A stretch of DNA of 64,000 nucleotides, from contig BCWJ01000009.1 in NCBI GenBank assembly GCA_001592145.1, forward strand, positions 1-64,000. The letters are read 5' to 3'. A program made the translations under genes and the position numbers. The number at the start of each line of letters is the position of its first letter. The first letter of the stretch is position 1. The notes under the pieces are model-generated. The model worked only from the letters and a program-made list of their open reading frames with translations, made no database searches and was not told the origin of the DNA. Origin of the DNA: Xylanimicrobium pachnodae JCM 13526 = NBRC 107786 (GTDB lineage Bacteria > Actinomycetota > Actinomycetes > Actinomycetales > Cellulomonadaceae). This document shows, piece after piece, positions 1 to 10,254 of the stretch.

Positions 1-110
1 CCCTGCGCTGCGCCTCCGGCCCAGGCGCCACCCCTAGTCGGCCGAGCCTGCGGCTCCGCTACAGGCGAGTGCCTCGTACCTCGGCCCTCACCCTGCGCTG
101 CGCCTCCGGC
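1..110. repeat. 20-bp direct repeat flanking a short intergenic spacer
   Basis: The 20-mer ccctgcgctgcgcctccggc occurs at 1-20 and again, identically, at 91-110. The second copy abuts the adk stop codon. The intervening 70 bases are GC-rich and show no gene. This is downstream of adk, where a methionine aminopeptidase or infA would often follow in actinobacteria, but no part of such a gene is visible. It may be a local duplication or part of an interspersed repeat. Confidence 0.6.
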
Positions 111-746
111 TCAGCCGAACTGCGCCTGGAGGCCGGCCACGATGCGGTCCGTGACCTCCGCGACCTCCCCGATACCGTCGACCGCCACCAGGAGCTCGCG
201 CTCCCGGTACGTGGCGGTCAGCGGGGCTGTCTGCTCCTCGTAGATGTCGAGGCGGCGGGCGATGGCCTCCTCGGTGTCGTCCTCGCGGCCCTCGAGCTCA
301 GCGCGCTTGGCGATCCGGCTCAGCAGCTCGGCGCGGTCTGCGGTCAGCTCGATGACGCCGTCGAGCTCCCAGCCCAGCTCACCGAGCGTGGCGTCGAGGG
401 CCTCGACCTGGTGAGCGTTGCGCGGGTACCCGTCGAGGATGAAGCCGCCCTTCGCGTCGTCCTCCCCGAGGCGCGAGCGCACCATCGAGTCGGTGACCTC
501 GTCGGGGACGAGCTCGCCCTTGTTGGTGTACTCCTGCGCGAGGCGGCCCAGCTCGGTGCCGCCCTTGATGTTCGCGCGGAAGATGTCGCCGGTGGAGATC
601 GCAGGAATCTGGAACACCTCGGCCAGGCGCGCAGCCTGCGTGCCCTTGCCGGAGCCCTGCGGGCCCACGATCAGCAGCCGCGTCGCGCGGCCCTCCGGGC
701 CGGACGCAGGGTGCAGGTCGTGGCGCGACGGGACGTTCTCTGTCAA
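111..746 (-). CDS. adk: Adenylate kinase
   Basis: Cytosolic nucleoside monophosphate kinase that interconverts ATP and AMP with two ADP. The P-loop GPQGSGKGTQ is at about residues 28-37, followed by the AMP-binding STGDIFR segment and the FILDGYPRN motif. The sequence between the core and the C-terminus is short, as in Adk proteins lacking the zinc LID insertion. The start is a TTG overlapping the secY stop by four bases, with GAAGGG eight bases upstream. This adds roughly 20 residues before the usual MRLLLVGP-type N-terminus. No ATG or GTG lies closer to the P-loop, so the extension is probably translated, although the exact start is less certain than the identity. 211 aa, translationally coupled to secY. 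Confidence 0.96.
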   Translation of the reverse strand: MTENVPSRHDLHPASGPEGRATRLLIVGPQGSGKGTQAARLAEVFQIPAISTGDIFRANIKGGTELGRLAQEYTNKGELVPDEVTDSMVRSRLGEDDAKGGFILDGYPRNAHQVEALDATLGELGWELDGVIELTADRAELLSRIAKRAELEGREDDTEEAIARRLDIYEEQTAPLTATYRERELLVAVDGIGEVAEVTDRIVAGLQAQFG

Positions 747-2041
747 CGGAGGAACCCTTCGTAGTGACGCTGCTGGAGCTGCGAATCGATCTGCTTCACC
801 GTCTCGAGGCCGACGCCGACGATGATGAGGATCGACGCGCCGCCGAACGGCAGGTTCTGCGTGAGCTGCAGGCCAGCGAAGACGAACATGGGGATGAGAG
901 CGATGATGACCAGGTAGATGGCGCCCGCCGACGTGATGCGGTTGCTCACGTAGGCCAGGTACTCGGCGGTCGGCCGCCCGGCACGAATGCCGGGGATGAA
1001 CCCGCCGTACTTCTTCATGTTGTCCGCGACCTCGTCCGGGTTGAACGTGATCGACGTGTAGAAGAACGTGAAGAAGAGCAGGAGCAGCGCGTACAGGGCG
1101 ATGTAGAGCGGGGACGACTGGCTGGCCAGGTGCGTGCTGATCCAGCGTACCCAGCCGGCGCTCTGGTCACCGAACTGCGCGATCAGCGTGGGGATCGACA
1201 GGATCGACGAGGCGAAGATCACGGGGATCACGCCGGCCATGTTGATCTTGATCGGGATGTAGGTGCTGGTGCCGCCGTACATGCGGCGGCCCACCATGCG
1301 CTTCGCGTACTGGACGGGCACCCGGCGCTGCGACTGCTCGACGTACACCACCAGGCCGATGGTCAGGACGACGACGGCAAGCACGATGATGAAGTTGCGG
1401 ATGCCGTTGCTGCCGCCGGCGACGCTCCACAGACCGGCCGGGAAGCCCGCGGCGATCGACGTGAAGATCAGCAGTGACATCCCGTTGCCGACACCGCGCT
1501 CCGTGATGAGCTCACCGAGCCACATGATCAGACCGGTACCAGCCGTCATCGTGATGACCATGAGCAGCATCGTCACCATCGACGTGTCCACCAGGATCGG
1601 CAGGCTGCAGCCCGGGAAGAGCGCGCCGTTGCGCGCGGTCACGATGACCGTCGTCGACTGGAGGATGGCGAGCGCGATGGACAGATAGCGCGTGTACTGC
1701 GTGAGCTTCGCCTGGCCGGCCTGCCCTTCCTTGTGCAGGACCTCGAACCGGGGAATCACCACCCGCAGCAGCTGGATGATGATGCTCGCGGTGATGTACG
1801 GCATGATCCCGAGCGCGAACACCGAGAGCTGCAGCAGGGCGCCACCGCTGAACGTGTTCACCAGTCCCAGCAGCGACGTCTCGCTGCCCTGGTCGGCAAG
1901 ACACTGGCGGACGTTGGGGTAGTTGACGCCAGGCGTCGGGATGAACGAGCCGACGCGGAAGATCGCCATGATGGCAATCGTGAACAGCAGCTTTCGCCGC
2001 AGATCAGGCGTCCGGAAAGCCCGGGCGAATGCGCTGAGCAC
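743..2041 (-). CDS. secY: Preprotein translocase subunit SecY
   Basis: Central pore subunit of the SecYEG translocase in the cytoplasmic membrane. At 432 aa it has the family's normal length and about ten hydrophobic segments. It opens with the conserved LRRKLLFTIAIMAIFRVGSFIPTPG-like start of helix 1, and the typical loop text VPVQYAKRMVGRRMYGG is present. The start is GTG at 2041-2039 with AGGAGG just upstream. The gene is separated from rplO by a hairpin and a gap of about 300 bases, so secY-adk may have its own promoter. SecE is encoded elsewhere in this window (30,872-31,126). Confidence 0.98.
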   Translation of the reverse strand: MLSAFARAFRTPDLRRKLLFTIAIMAIFRVGSFIPTPGVNYPNVRQCLADQGSETSLLGLVNTFSGGALLQLSVFALGIMPYITASIIIQLLRVVIPRFEVLHKEGQAGQAKLTQYTRYLSIALAILQSTTVIVTARNGALFPGCSLPILVDTSMVTMLLMVITMTAGTGLIMWLGELITERGVGNGMSLLIFTSIAAGFPAGLWSVAGGSNGIRNFIIVLAVVVLTIGLVVYVEQSQRRVPVQYAKRMVGRRMYGGTSTYIPIKINMAGVIPVIFASSILSIPTLIAQFGDQSAGWVRWISTHLASQSSPLYIALYALLLLFFTFFYTSITFNPDEVADNMKKYGGFIPGIRAGRPTAEYLAYVSNRITSAGAIYLVIIALIPMFVFAGLQLTQNLPFGGASILIIVGVGLETVKQIDSQLQQRHYEGFLR

Positions 2042-2294
2042 CTATCCTCCTGGCCCGCAGAAGCGGGGTGTTCGCTCGCCGGGCGTCCCGGCGGGGTGTG
2101 GCGTCGTCGTCGGTGGGCCGCAGCGCCCGCCGCCTTCGGCGCCGGATGGACGCGGTCTGTCCCGAGCCGACGACCCGGACGGTGAAGTCGCACGGATGGC
2201 ACGACAGGACCGCAGTGGATTCTATGTGGTAAGTGGGGTGGCTTGGCCAGTCAGTGGCTACCGATGACACCGCAAAGCGCCCGGGACTGACACG
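2042..2294 (-). promoter_or_regulatory. secY leader/promoter region
   Basis: There is no gene in this 250-base gap between secY and the rplO terminator. On the minus strand a TAGAAT hexamer at 2224-2219 could be a -10 box, with a leader of about 170 bases to the secY GTG. No convincing -35 is seen at normal spacing. The case for an independent promoter rests mostly on the terminator-like hairpin just upstream. Confidence 0.35.
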
Positions 2295-2334
2295 GCACAG
2301 GGCCGGAGGCGCATGTGCGCCGCCGGCCCTGTGC
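2295..2334 (-). terminator. Hairpin after rplO
   Basis: A 19-bp stem with one mismatch and a tiny loop (arms gcacagggccggaggcgca and its near complement) begins seven bases past the rplO stop. It has no U-tract, as is common for actinobacterial terminators. It would end or attenuate the spc transcript before secY. Confidence 0.75.
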
Positions 2335-2341
2335 GGTGTTC

Positions 2342-2824
2342 TCAGTCCTGCGAGACGGTGCCGCCCGCCGCAAGGATCTTCTCCTTCGCGGCACCCGACA
2401 GCGCGTCCACCGCGACGTCGAGCTTGACGGTGATCTCACCCGTGCCGAGCACCTTGACCGGCTGGCCCTTGCGGACCGCGCCCTTGGCGACGAGGTCCTC
2501 GACGGTGACGGAGCCACCCTCGGGGTACAGCGCGGCGAGCTTGTCCAGGTTCACGACCTGGAACTCGACGCGGAACGGGTTCTTGAACCCGCGCAGCTTC
2601 GGAAGGCGCATGTGCAGAGGCATCTGCCCGCCCTCGAAGCGCTCGGGCACCTGGTAGCGGGCCTTCGTACCCTTGGTACCGCGGCCAGCCGTCTTACCCT
2701 TCGAGCCCTCACCGCGACCCACACGGGTCTTCGCGGTCTTGGCGCCGGGGGCGGGACGCAGGTGGTGGACCTTGAGGGGGTTGACCTTCTCAGCCACCCC
2801 GTCGGTCTTCTTGGTCTCGGCCAT
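2342..2824 (-). CDS. rplO: 50S ribosomal protein L15
   Basis: Large-subunit assembly protein bound to 23S rRNA. The N-terminal half has the typical basic, glycine-rich loop ([20 protein letters not shown], then [15 protein letters not shown]), and the C-terminal half forms the globular domain ending in [12 protein letters not shown]. Length 160 aa, slightly longer than many because of an N-terminal MAETKKTDG stretch. Last gene of the spc block before the hairpin; rpmD ends two bases upstream of its start. Confidence 0.98.
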   Translation of the reverse strand: MAETKKTDGVAEKVNPLKVHHLRPAPGAKTAKTRVGRGEGSKGKTAGRGTKGTKARYQVPERFEGGQMPLHMRLPKLRGFKNPFRVEFQVVNLDKLAALYPEGGSVTVEDLVAKGAVRKGQPVKVLGTGEITVKLDVAVDALSGAAKEKILAAGGTVSQD

Positions 2825-2826
2825 GG

Positions 2827-3009
2827 TCAGTCGACCTCCTCGACGGTCACCAGGTGCGAGACCGTGTTGACCATGCCGCGGATCTCCGGGCGGTCCTCCT
2901 TCACGGCGGTGTCGCCGATCCGCTTGAGGCCCAGGGTCCGCAGCGTCTCACGCTGGTTCTGCTTGCCGCCGATGGCGGACTTGATCTGGGTCACCTTGAG
3001 ACGGGACAT
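2827..3009 (-). CDS. rpmD: 50S ribosomal protein L30
   Basis: Small 60-aa large-subunit protein. It begins [15 protein letters not shown], continues with the [20 protein letters not shown] core and ends in HLVTVEEVD, all diagnostic for bacterial L30. The ATG at 3009 overlaps the rpsE stop by one base (TGATG), the junction style used repeatedly in this operon, so the much longer open frame upstream is not coding. Confidence 0.97.
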   Translation of the reverse strand: MSRLKVTQIKSAIGGKQNQRETLRTLGLKRIGDTAVKEDRPEIRGMVNTVSHLVTVEEVD

Positions 3010-3674
3010 CAGGCACCCACCTTCGCACCGGCCGCCGAGTCCTTCTTGGCAGCGAGGCCTGCAGCCTGTGCACGCAGGAGCGCGGCCGGGGCCACGTCCT
3101 CCAGGGCGAGCCCGCGACGCGCGGCCACGGCGGCCGGCTCCTCGAGCTGCTTGAGCGCCTGCACGGTGGCGTGGACGATGTTGATCGAGTTCGACGAGCC
3201 GAGCGACTTGCTCAGGACGTCGTGGATGCCCGCGCACTCCAGCACGGCACGCACCGGACCACCGGCGATCACACCGGTACCCGGCGACGCCGGACGCAGG
3301 AACACGACGCCGGCGGCAGCCTCACCCTGGGTGGGGTGCGGGATGGTGCCCTGGATGCGGGGGACGCGGAAGAAGTTCTTCTTCGCCTCCTCCACGCCCT
3401 TGGCGATCGCCGCGGGCACCTCCTTGGCCTTGCCGTAGCCGACGCCCACGGTGCCGTCACCGTCGCCCACCACGACGAGCGCGGTGAAGCTGAAGCGGCG
3501 GCCGCCCTTGACGACCTTCGCGACACGGTTGATCGTGACGACGCGCTCGACGAACGCGGACTTCTCCGCCTCGCGGCGGTCGTTGCGGCGGTCGTCGCGG
3601 CGGTTGCTGCGACGCCCGTCGTTGTTGCTCTCGCTGGCGCCCTGGGGGGCGCCGGTGCGCTGCCCTGCAGCCAT
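3009..3674 (-). CDS. rpsE: 30S ribosomal protein S5
   Basis: Small-subunit protein involved in decoding fidelity. 221 aa starting at [10 protein letters not shown]. An N-terminal basic, low-complexity stretch rich in Arg/Asp/Asn (about residues 18-38) precedes the S5 double-stranded RNA-binding domain ([18 protein letters not shown]) and the C-terminal domain with [13 protein letters not shown]. The C-terminus carries an Ala/Lys-rich tail as in other actinobacteria. The start was chosen at 3674 because S5 homology begins soon after it and upstream sequence is not protein-like. Confidence 0.98.
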   Translation of the reverse strand: MAAGQRTGAPQGASESNNDGRRSNRRDDRRNDRREAEKSAFVERVVTINRVAKVVKGGRRFSFTALVVVGDGDGTVGVGYGKAKEVPAAIAKGVEEAKKNFFRVPRIQGTIPHPTQGEAAAGVVFLRPASPGTGVIAGGPVRAVLECAGIHDVLSKSLGSSNSINIVHATVQALKQLEEPAAVAARRGLALEDVAPAALLRAQAAGLAAKKDSAAGAKVGA

Positions 3675-3705
3675 CAGAGGTTCCTCATCTTCCGGTCGGT
3701 CGTCA

Positions 3706-4077
3706 TCACAGTGCCAGGCCGTTCTCTCGGGCACCGTCGGCAACGGCGGCCACGCGACCGTGGTACTTGTTGCCCCCGCGGTCGAAGACCACGGACTCGA
3801 CACCCGCAGCCTTGGCACGCGCAGCGACGAGCTCGCCGACCTTGCGGGCCTTGGCCACCTTGTCGCCCTCGAACGCACGCAGGTCGGCCTCGAGGGTCGA
3901 CGCCGACACGAGGGTCTTGCCCACGGTGTCGTCGACGATCTGGGCCACCATGTGGCGGTTCGAACGGGTCACGACGAGGCGCGGACGAACCGCGGTACCG
4001 GCGATCTTCTTGCGCAGGCGGAGGTGGCGGCGCTTCTTGGCGACGGCCTTGCCCTTGCCCAGGATCTTGATAGCCAT
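3706..4077 (-). CDS. rplR: 50S ribosomal protein L18
   Basis: 5S rRNA-binding protein of the central protuberance. 123 aa from the ATG at 4077, with the conserved [20 protein letters not shown] and [16 protein letters not shown] segments and C-terminal [24 protein letters not shown] one codon upstream is possible. The ATG is preferred because it gives the one-base TGATG overlap with rplF seen at other junctions here. Confidence 0.98.
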   Translation of the reverse strand: MAIKILGKGKAVAKKRRHLRLRKKIAGTAVRPRLVVTRSNRHMVAQIVDDTVGKTLVSASTLEADLRAFEGDKVAKARKVGELVAARAKAAGVESVVFDRGGNKYHGRVAAVADGARENGLAL

Positions 4078-4613
4078 CACTTACCAGCCTTTCCGACCTT
4101 GCGGCGGACGACCTCGCCGGCGTAACGCACGCCCTTGCCCTTGTACGGCTCGGGCTTGCGGATCTTGCGGATGTTCGCCGCAACCTCGCCGACCTGCTGC
4201 TTGGAGATGCCGCTCACCGTGAACTTGGTGGGGCTCTCGACCGCGAACGTGATGCCCGCGGGGGCGGTCACGACGACCGGGTGGCTGAAGCCGAGCGCGA
4301 ACTCGAGGTTCGAGCCCTTGGCCGTGACGCGGTAACCCGTGCCGACGATCTCGAGCTTCTTCTCGTAGCCCTGCGTGACACCGGTGACGATGTTGGCGAG
4401 CAGCGTGCGGGTGAGTCCGTGCAGCGCACGGGACTCACGCGCGTCGTCCGGGCGGGACACCACGAGCGTGGCGTCCTCCTGGGCGACCGTGAGGGGTGCG
4501 GGGATCGTGTGCTCAAGCGTGCCCTTGGGACCCTTGACCGTCACGAGCGCACCCGAGATGGTGACGTCCACGCCGGCGGGAACCGGAACGGGGATCTTGC
4601 CGATTCGAGACAT
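4077..4613 (-). CDS. rplF: 50S ribosomal protein L6
   Basis: Large-subunit protein near the factor-binding centre. 178 aa, the standard length. It begins [17 protein letters not shown] and contains the two L6 repeats and the C-terminal signature [20 protein letters not shown]. Follows rpsH after an 18-base gap and overlaps rplR by one base. Confidence 0.98.
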   Translation of the reverse strand: MSRIGKIPVPVPAGVDVTISGALVTVKGPKGTLEHTIPAPLTVAQEDATLVVSRPDDARESRALHGLTRTLLANIVTGVTQGYEKKLEIVGTGYRVTAKGSNLEFALGFSHPVVVTAPAGITFAVESPTKFTVSGISKQQVGEVAANIRKIRKPEPYKGKGVRYAGEVVRRKVGKAGK

Positions 4614-4631
4614 GGCTTATCTCCTTTCCGA

Positions 4632-5030
4632 TTACCAGACGTAGGCGATGACCTCGCCACCGACGCCCTTGGCCTGAGCCTGGCGGTCGGTGAGGAGGCC
4701 GGAGGAGGTCGACAGGATCGCGACGCCAAGGCCACCGAGGACCTTGGGCAGCTCGGTCGACTTCGCGTACTTGCGAAGACCCGGCTTGGAGACGCGGCGC
4801 ACGCCGGACAGGGCGCGCTCGCGGTTCGGGCCGTACTTCAGGGTGATGGTGAGGCTCTTGCCCACCTTTGCGTCCTCGACGACGTATCCGGCGATGTAGC
4901 CCTCCTTCTGAAGGATCTCCGCGATGTGGAGCTTCAGCTTGGAGGACGGCATCGTCACGGAGTCGTGGTGCGCCGAGTTGGCGTTCCGCAGACGCGTGAG
5001 CATGTCTGCGATCGGGTCAGTCATCGTCAT
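4632..5030 (-). CDS. rpsH: 30S ribosomal protein S8
   Basis: Primary 16S rRNA-binding protein of the small subunit. 132 aa, with [20 protein letters not shown] at the start and the C-terminal signature [23 protein letters not shown] codons at 5030 and 5024 are both possible; the first gives the common family length. In several bacteria S8 represses its own operon, but no target structure could be confirmed here. Confidence 0.98.
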   Translation of the reverse strand: MTMTDPIADMLTRLRNANSAHHDSVTMPSSKLKLHIAEILQKEGYIAGYVVEDAKVGKSLTITLKYGPNRERALSGVRRVSKPGLRKYAKSTELPKVLGGLGVAILSTSSGLLTDRQAQAKGVGGEVIAYVW

Positions 5031-5154
5031 CTGGGCTCTTGCCCTTCCTCGCCGTGGTTTCCGGCCGGCGCAGCACGGACCTGCCGTGCGGTCCCGGTCG
5101 GACCTTCGACGTCGTCTCGTCCCGCCGGGGGCGGGCTGACAGTTGTGCTCGGTA

Positions 5155-5340
5155 TTACCAGGAGCTCTTGGTGACGCCGGGGAGCTCGCCGCGGTGGGCC
5201 ATCTCCCGGACGCAGATGCGGCACAGGCCGAACTTGCGGTACACCGAGTGCGGACGCCCGCAGCGCTGGCACCGGGTGTAGGCGCGCACCGCGAACTTGG
5301 GCTTCGCGGCAGCCTTGTTGATCAGGGCCTTCTTCGCCAT
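5155..5340 (-). CDS. rpsN: 30S ribosomal protein S14, zinc-binding type
   Basis: 61-aa short S14 with two CxxC knuckles (CQRCGRPH and CRICVREMA), which makes it the zinc-dependent (type Z) form rather than the longer zinc-independent paralogue. It starts [16 protein letters not shown] and ends GVTKSSW. The 124-base gap to rpsH downstream shows no other gene. In actinobacteria a zinc-free S14 is often encoded elsewhere under Zur control; none is in this window. Confidence 0.97.
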   Translation of the reverse strand: MAKKALINKAAAKPKFAVRAYTRCQRCGRPHSVYRKFGLCRICVREMAHRGELPGVTKSSW

Positions 5341-5341
5341 G

Positions 5342-5917
5342 TCAGTTCTCCTCCTTGAAGGGGAAACCGAGCCGGCGCAGCAGCGAACGGCCCTCGTCGT
5401 CGGTGTTCGCCGTGGTCACGACCGTGATGTCCATACCGCGGACGCGGTCGATCTTGTCCTGGTCGATCTCGTGGAACATCGACTGCTCCGTGAGGCCGAA
5501 CGTGTAGTTGCCGTGGCCGTCGAACTGCTTGGCCGACAGACCGCGGAAGTCACGGATACGAGGCAGCGCGATCGAGAGCAGACGGTCGAGGAACTCCCAC
5601 ATGCGGTCGCCGCGCAGCGTCACGTGGGCGCCGATCGGCATACCCTCGCGCAGCTTGAACTGGGCGATCGACTTGCGGGCCTTGGTGACCTGCGGCTTCT
5701 GACCGGTGATCGCGGTCAGGTCGCGGATCGCGCCCTCGATGAGCTTGCTGTCCTTCGCGGCGTCGCCGACACCCATGTTCACGACGATCTTGGTCAGACC
5801 GGGGACCAGGGCGACGTTCGAGTAGCCGAACTCCTCGCGGAGCGCGGCCAGGATCTCCTCGCGGTACTTCTGCTTGAGGCGCGGCGTGGCCGGGGCCTCG
5901 AGAGTGGTCTCGGTCAT
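5342..5917 (-). CDS. rplE: 50S ribosomal protein L5
   Basis: 5S rRNA-binding protein of the central protuberance. 191 aa, with [20 protein letters not shown], the [16 protein letters not shown] motif and C-terminal [18 protein letters not shown]. The ATG at 5917 overlaps the rplX stop by one base; a GTG at 5920 is the alternative. rpsN starts almost immediately downstream, with one base between the genes. Confidence 0.98.
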   Translation of the reverse strand: MTETTLEAPATPRLKQKYREEILAALREEFGYSNVALVPGLTKIVVNMGVGDAAKDSKLIEGAIRDLTAITGQKPQVTKARKSIAQFKLREGMPIGAHVTLRGDRMWEFLDRLLSIALPRIRDFRGLSAKQFDGHGNYTFGLTEQSMFHEIDQDKIDRVRGMDITVVTTANTDDEGRSLLRRLGFPFKEEN

Positions 5918-6258
5918 CACACGTCCTTCCCGGAGCGCTTCGCGATGCGGACACGCACCGTCTTGGTCTTGCCGTCGCGCTCAACCTGCTCGAGGCGGTA
6001 GCCGACGCGCGTGCCCTTCTTGGTCTCCGGGTCGACGAGCATGACGTTGGAGACGTGGATCGGGGCCTCGACGGTCTCGATGCCACCGGTGCGGCTGCCG
6101 CGAGCGGTCTGGCCGGCCTTGACGTGCTTGGTCACACGCTGGACGCCCTCGACCACGAGGCGGTCGGAGTCCTTGAGGACCTCCAGGACGCGACCCGTCT
6201 TGCCCTTGTCGCGACCCGCGATGACGACCACCTGGTCGCCCTTCTTGATCTTGGCCAT
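5917..6258 (-). CDS. rplX: 50S ribosomal protein L24
   Basis: Assembly-initiator protein of the large subunit. 113 aa starting [20 protein letters not shown], which carries the KOW motif, with [15 protein letters not shown] and the [19 protein letters not shown] signature. The start at 6258 is two bases after the rplN stop. The long open frame upstream is non-coding. Confidence 0.98.
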   Translation of the reverse strand: MAKIKKGDQVVVIAGRDKGKTGRVLEVLKDSDRLVVEGVQRVTKHVKAGQTARGSRTGGIETVEAPIHVSNVMLVDPETKKGTRVGYRLEQVERDGKTKTVRVRIAKRSGKDV

Positions 6259-6260
6259 GG

Positions 6261-6629
6261 TCAGAGCACCTCCGGCGCGAGCGAGATGATCTTCATGAAC
6301 TTCTTGTCGCGCAGCTCGCGACCGACCGGACCGAAGATGCGAGTACCGCGGGGTTCGCCATCGTTCTTGAGGATGACGGCGGCGTTCTCGTCGAACTTGA
6401 TGTAGGAACCGTCGGGACGACGGCGCTCCTTGGCGGTCCGGACGATGACGGCCTTGACGACGTCGCCCTTCTTCACGTTGCCGCCCGGGATAGCGTCCTT
6501 GACGGTGGCGACGATGACGTCGCCGATACCGGCGTAGCGACGGCCGGAGCCACCGAGAACGCGGATGCAGAGAATCTCCTTGGCACCCGTGTTGTCGGCG
6601 ACCCGAAGTCGCGACTCCTGCTGGATCAT
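6261..6629 (-). CDS. rplN: 50S ribosomal protein L14
   Basis: 122-aa highly conserved large-subunit protein, starting [20 protein letters not shown] and ending [11 protein letters not shown]. It is the first gene of the spc segment, placed after a 249-base gap and a hairpin that follow rpsQ, which suggests its own promoter or at least an attenuation point. Confidence 0.98.
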   Translation of the reverse strand: MIQQESRLRVADNTGAKEILCIRVLGGSGRRYAGIGDVIVATVKDAIPGGNVKKGDVVKAVIVRTAKERRRPDGSYIKFDENAAVILKNDGEPRGTRIFGPVGRELRDKKFMKIISLAPEVL

Positions 6630-6838
6630 TCAATTGCTCCTGTCGTCGAGCTGGTTCTCCCGCGCCGCCGCGACGCCCCGGCGCGTGGCCGCGACATCTG
6701 GGGCAGGGAGCCTTGCCGAACGGATTGTGGGGATGGCCGCCCGGGCGCATACGTGTGTCACACCGCAGGCAGGCCAATGGGAGAGTCTACGCTGCCCGGG
6801 CCCGTGATGGGACCCGGGCGGCGAAGATCACACCAGAC
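6630..6838 (-). promoter_or_regulatory. Intergenic leader upstream of rplN
   Basis: No gene is seen in this stretch. It includes a GC-rich imperfect inverted repeat (about 6794-6819, arms based on gcccggg) and a TAGACT hexamer on the minus strand at 6788-6783 that could be a -10 box. No good -35 is visible. By position it should carry the promoter or processing site for rplN onward. Confidence 0.35.
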
Positions 6839-6874
6839 ATCTGGCGCGTCCGGGCGAACCCGAACGCGCCAGAT
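6839..6874 (-). terminator. Hairpin after rpsQ
   Basis: A 16-bp stem with one mismatch and a CGAA/TTCG tetraloop, arms beginning atctggcgcg, lies four bases beyond the rpsQ stop. It divides the S10 segment from the spc segment. There is no T-tract. Confidence 0.78.
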
Positions 6875-6878
6875 CGTG

Positions 6879-7163
6879 TTACTTGGCCTTCTCGAGGATC
6901 TCCGTCAGGCGCCACCGCTTGGTCGCGGACAGCGGACGGGTCTCCATGATGACGACCAGGTCGCCGATGCCGGCCGAGTTCTGCTCGTCGTGCACCTTGA
7001 CCTTCTCGGTGCGGCGCATGACCTTGCCGTAGAGCGGGTGCTTCACCCGGTCCTCGACCTCGACGACGATGGTCTTGTCCATCTTGTCGCTCACCACGTA
7101 ACCGCGGCGGGTCTTGCGGATGCCGCGCTCCGCGGTCACCTGCTCAGGGGTCTCGTTGCTCAT
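6879..7163 (-). CDS. rpsQ: 30S ribosomal protein S17
   Basis: Small-subunit 16S rRNA-binding protein, 94 aa from the ATG at 7163. It has [20 protein letters not shown] followed by the [19 protein letters not shown] signature and [14 protein letters not shown] start four codons earlier would overlap rpmC; the internal ATG is preferred as it leaves an 8-base gap. Last gene of the S10 segment before the hairpin. Confidence 0.97.
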   Translation of the reverse strand: MSNETPEQVTAERGIRKTRRGYVVSDKMDKTIVVEVEDRVKHPLYGKVMRRTEKVKVHDEQNSAGIGDLVVIMETRPLSATKRWRLTEILEKAK

Positions 7164-7171
7164 TGCCTGCC

Positions 7172-7408
7172 TCACTCAGCGCTCGGAGCCGTACGGATGC
7201 CGAGCTCGCGCTCACGCAGGATCGTGTAGATCCGCGCGATGTCGCGCTTGACGGCCTTGATGCGGCCGTGCGACTCGAGCTGACCGGTGGCGGCCTGGAA
7301 GCGGAGGTTGAACAGCTCCTCCTTGGCCTTCTTCAGCTCGGCGACCAGCTTCGCGTCGTCGAAGCCGTCCAACTCGGTCGGGGCCAGGCCCTTGGTACCG
7401 ATAGCCAT
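7172..7408 (-). CDS. rpmC: 50S ribosomal protein L29
   Basis: 78-aa protein near the peptide exit tunnel, a docking site for trigger factor and SRP together with L23. It contains [20 protein letters not shown] and the [18 protein letters not shown] helix. The ATG at 7408 overlaps the rplP stop by one base, which fixes the start. Confidence 0.97.
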   Translation of the reverse strand: MAIGTKGLAPTELDGFDDAKLVAELKKAKEELFNLRFQAATGQLESHGRIKAVKRDIARIYTILRERELGIRTAPSAE

Positions 7409-7827
7409 CAGATCGCACCACCCTCGCGCACCACGAAACGGCACTTCATCGGGAGCTTGTGGATCGCGCGGCGCATGGCCTCACGAGCCAGGGGCTCCGG
7501 GACGCCGGCCAGCTCGAAGAGCACGCGGCCGGGCTTGACGTTGGCGACCCACCACTCGGGCGAGCCCTTACCGGAACCCATGCGGGTCTCGGCGGGCTTC
7601 TTGGTCAGCGGACGGTCCGGGTAGATGTTGATCCAGACCTTGCCGCCACGCTTGATGTGGCGGGTCATCGCGATACGAGCAGCCTCGATCTGACGGTTGG
7701 TGACGTAGGCGGGCTCGAGAGCCTGGATGCCGAAGTCACCGAACGCGACCGTGTTGCCACCCTTCGACGCGCCGGAGCGGCCGGGGTGGTGCTGCTTGCG
7801 GTGCTTGAGCCTGCGGGGAATCAGCAT
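7408..7827 (-). CDS. rplP: 50S ribosomal protein L16
   Basis: 139-aa large-subunit protein at the A-site/central protuberance. It starts [19 protein letters not shown], has the [20 protein letters not shown] signature (containing the Arg-Met-Gly-x-Gly-Lys loop) and ends with [13 protein letters not shown]. Standard length; follows rpsC after two bases. Confidence 0.98.
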   Translation of the reverse strand: MLIPRRLKHRKQHHPGRSGASKGGNTVAFGDFGIQALEPAYVTNRQIEAARIAMTRHIKRGGKVWINIYPDRPLTKKPAETRMGSGKGSPEWWVANVKPGRVLFELAGVPEPLAREAMRRAIHKLPMKCRFVVREGGAI

Positions 7828-7829
7828 GC

Positions 7830-8666
7830 TCAGGCCTCCGTTCCGGTCTCTGCCGGCGCCGCCTCGGCGGGGGCCGCGGCCGGAGCCGGAGCCTCAGCCG
7901 ACGGGGCAGCCGAACGGTCGTTGCGGCGTCCGCCACCGCGACGGTCGCCGCGCTCGCCACCGCGCTCGGCGCGCGGGCCACGGCCCTGGCGCGGAGCGGA
8001 GGCGGCCTGCTGTGCGGCGAACTCCTTCTCGGTGATGTCGCCCTTGTAGATCCACACCTTCACGCCGATTCGGCCGAAGGTGGTGCGAGCCTCGAAGAAG
8101 CCGTAGTCGATGTTCGCGCGGAGCGTGTGCAGCGGCACACGACCCTCACGGTAGAACTCCGACCGGCTCATCTCCGCGCCGCCGAGACGGCCCGAGACCT
8201 GCACGCGGATGCCCTTGGCGCCGGCGCGCTGCGCGGACTGGATGCCCTTGCGCATGGCACGACGGAAGGACACACGCGATGCGAGCTGCTCAGCGATGCC
8301 CTGGGCAACGAGCTGAGCCTCGATCTCGGCGTTCTTGACCTCGAGGATGTTGAGCTGGACCTGCTTGCCCGTGAGCTTCTCGAGCTCGCCGCGGATGCGG
8401 TCGGCCTCGGCGCCACGGCGGCCGATCACGATGCCCGGGCGCGCCGTGTGGATGTCCACGCGGACGCGGTCGCGGGTGCGCTCGATCTCGACCTTGGCAA
8501 TTCCGGCACGCTCAAGGCCGGTGGCCATGAGCTTGCGGATCTCGACGTCCTCACGGACGTAGTCGCGGTACCGCTGGCCAGGCTTGGTGCTGTCGGCGAA
8601 CCAGCGCGACCGGTGGTCGGTGGTGATGCCGAGGCGGTACCCGTGCGGGTGAACCTTCTGCCCCAC
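7830..8666 (-). CDS. rpsC: 30S ribosomal protein S3
   Basis: Small-subunit head protein with an RNA-binding KH domain. 278 aa. It begins [20 protein letters not shown], has the KH segment with [21 protein letters not shown] and the second-domain signature [19 protein letters not shown]. The last 50 or so residues form an Arg/Gly then Ala/Pro/Glu-rich tail, longer than in E. coli but usual for actinobacteria. GTG start sharing one base with the rplV stop. Confidence 0.98.
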   Translation of the reverse strand: MGQKVHPHGYRLGITTDHRSRWFADSTKPGQRYRDYVREDVEIRKLMATGLERAGIAKVEIERTRDRVRVDIHTARPGIVIGRRGAEADRIRGELEKLTGKQVQLNILEVKNAEIEAQLVAQGIAEQLASRVSFRRAMRKGIQSAQRAGAKGIRVQVSGRLGGAEMSRSEFYREGRVPLHTLRANIDYGFFEARTTFGRIGVKVWIYKGDITEKEFAAQQAASAPRQGRGPRAERGGERGDRRGGGRRNDRSAAPSAEAPAPAAAPAEAAPAETGTEA

Positions 8667-9034
8667 TATCGGGCCCCTTCCTTCTTCTCGCGCGGTGCAA
8701 CCACCACGGTGATGTGAGAGGTCCGCTTGAGCACTCGGGCCGCACGGCCCTGGGCACGCGGGCGGAACCGCTTCAGGGTCGGGCCCTCGTCGACGAACGC
8801 TGCGGAGACGACGAGCTCCTGCTCGTCGAAACGCTCGCTCGCGCGGTCGGCCTTCACCCGGGCGTTGGCGATCGCGGACTCCACGACCTTGCGCACCGGC
8901 TCGGCGGCGGCCTGCGGCGCGAACTTCAGCACCGCGACGGCCTCGCCGGCCTGCTTGCCACGGATGAGGTCCACGACGCGCCGGGCCTTCATCGGCGTCA
9001 CGCGGACGAACCGCGCCTGCGCCTTGGCTTCCAT
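8666..9034 (-). CDS. rplV: 50S ribosomal protein L22
   Basis: 122-aa protein whose beta hairpin lines the exit tunnel. It starts [20 protein letters not shown] and has the conserved [17 protein letters not shown] hairpin region and HITVVVAP near the end. The ATG at 9034 was chosen over an upstream GTG because family homology starts here. Confidence 0.98.
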   Translation of the reverse strand: MEAKAQARFVRVTPMKARRVVDLIRGKQAGEAVAVLKFAPQAAAEPVRKVVESAIANARVKADRASERFDEQELVVSAAFVDEGPTLKRFRPRAQGRAARVLKRTSHITVVVAPREKKEGAR

Positions 9035-9086
9035 TGCTGTCCTGCTTCCTTTTCTCAGACAGTCAGAGTCGGTCGCGAGCTTGCGC

Positions 9087-9368
9087 TCAGCGACGACGAC
9101 CCTTCTTGTCATCCTTCACGTGGCCGCGGAAAGTCCGCGTGGGTGCAAACTCGCCGAGCTTGTGGCCGACCATCGACTCCGTCACGAAGACGGGAGTGTG
9201 CTTGCGGCCGTCGTGCACGGCGAAGGTGTGACCGAGGAAGTCGGGCGTGATGACCGACCGACGGGACCAGGTCTTGATGACGTTCTTGGTCCCCTTCTCG
9301 TTCTGCACGTCCACCTTCTTCTGCAGGTGGCCGTCGACGAAGGGGCCCTTCTTCAGGCTACGAGGCAT
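9087..9368 (-). CDS. rpsS: 30S ribosomal protein S19
   Basis: 93-aa small-subunit head protein. It begins [20 protein letters not shown], with [20 protein letters not shown] and the [21 protein letters not shown]-terminal signature. Standard length and position between rplB and rplV. Confidence 0.98.
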   Translation of the reverse strand: MPRSLKKGPFVDGHLQKKVDVQNEKGTKNVIKTWSRRSVITPDFLGHTFAVHDGRKHTPVFVTESMVGHKLGEFAPTRTFRGHVKDDKKGRRR

Positions 9369-9383
9369 GCTCCAGGCTCCTTA

Positions 9384-10220
<837 letters not shown>

Positions 10221-10254
10221 GGGTTTTCAGTCCTCGATCTTCTTCAGTACCGGG

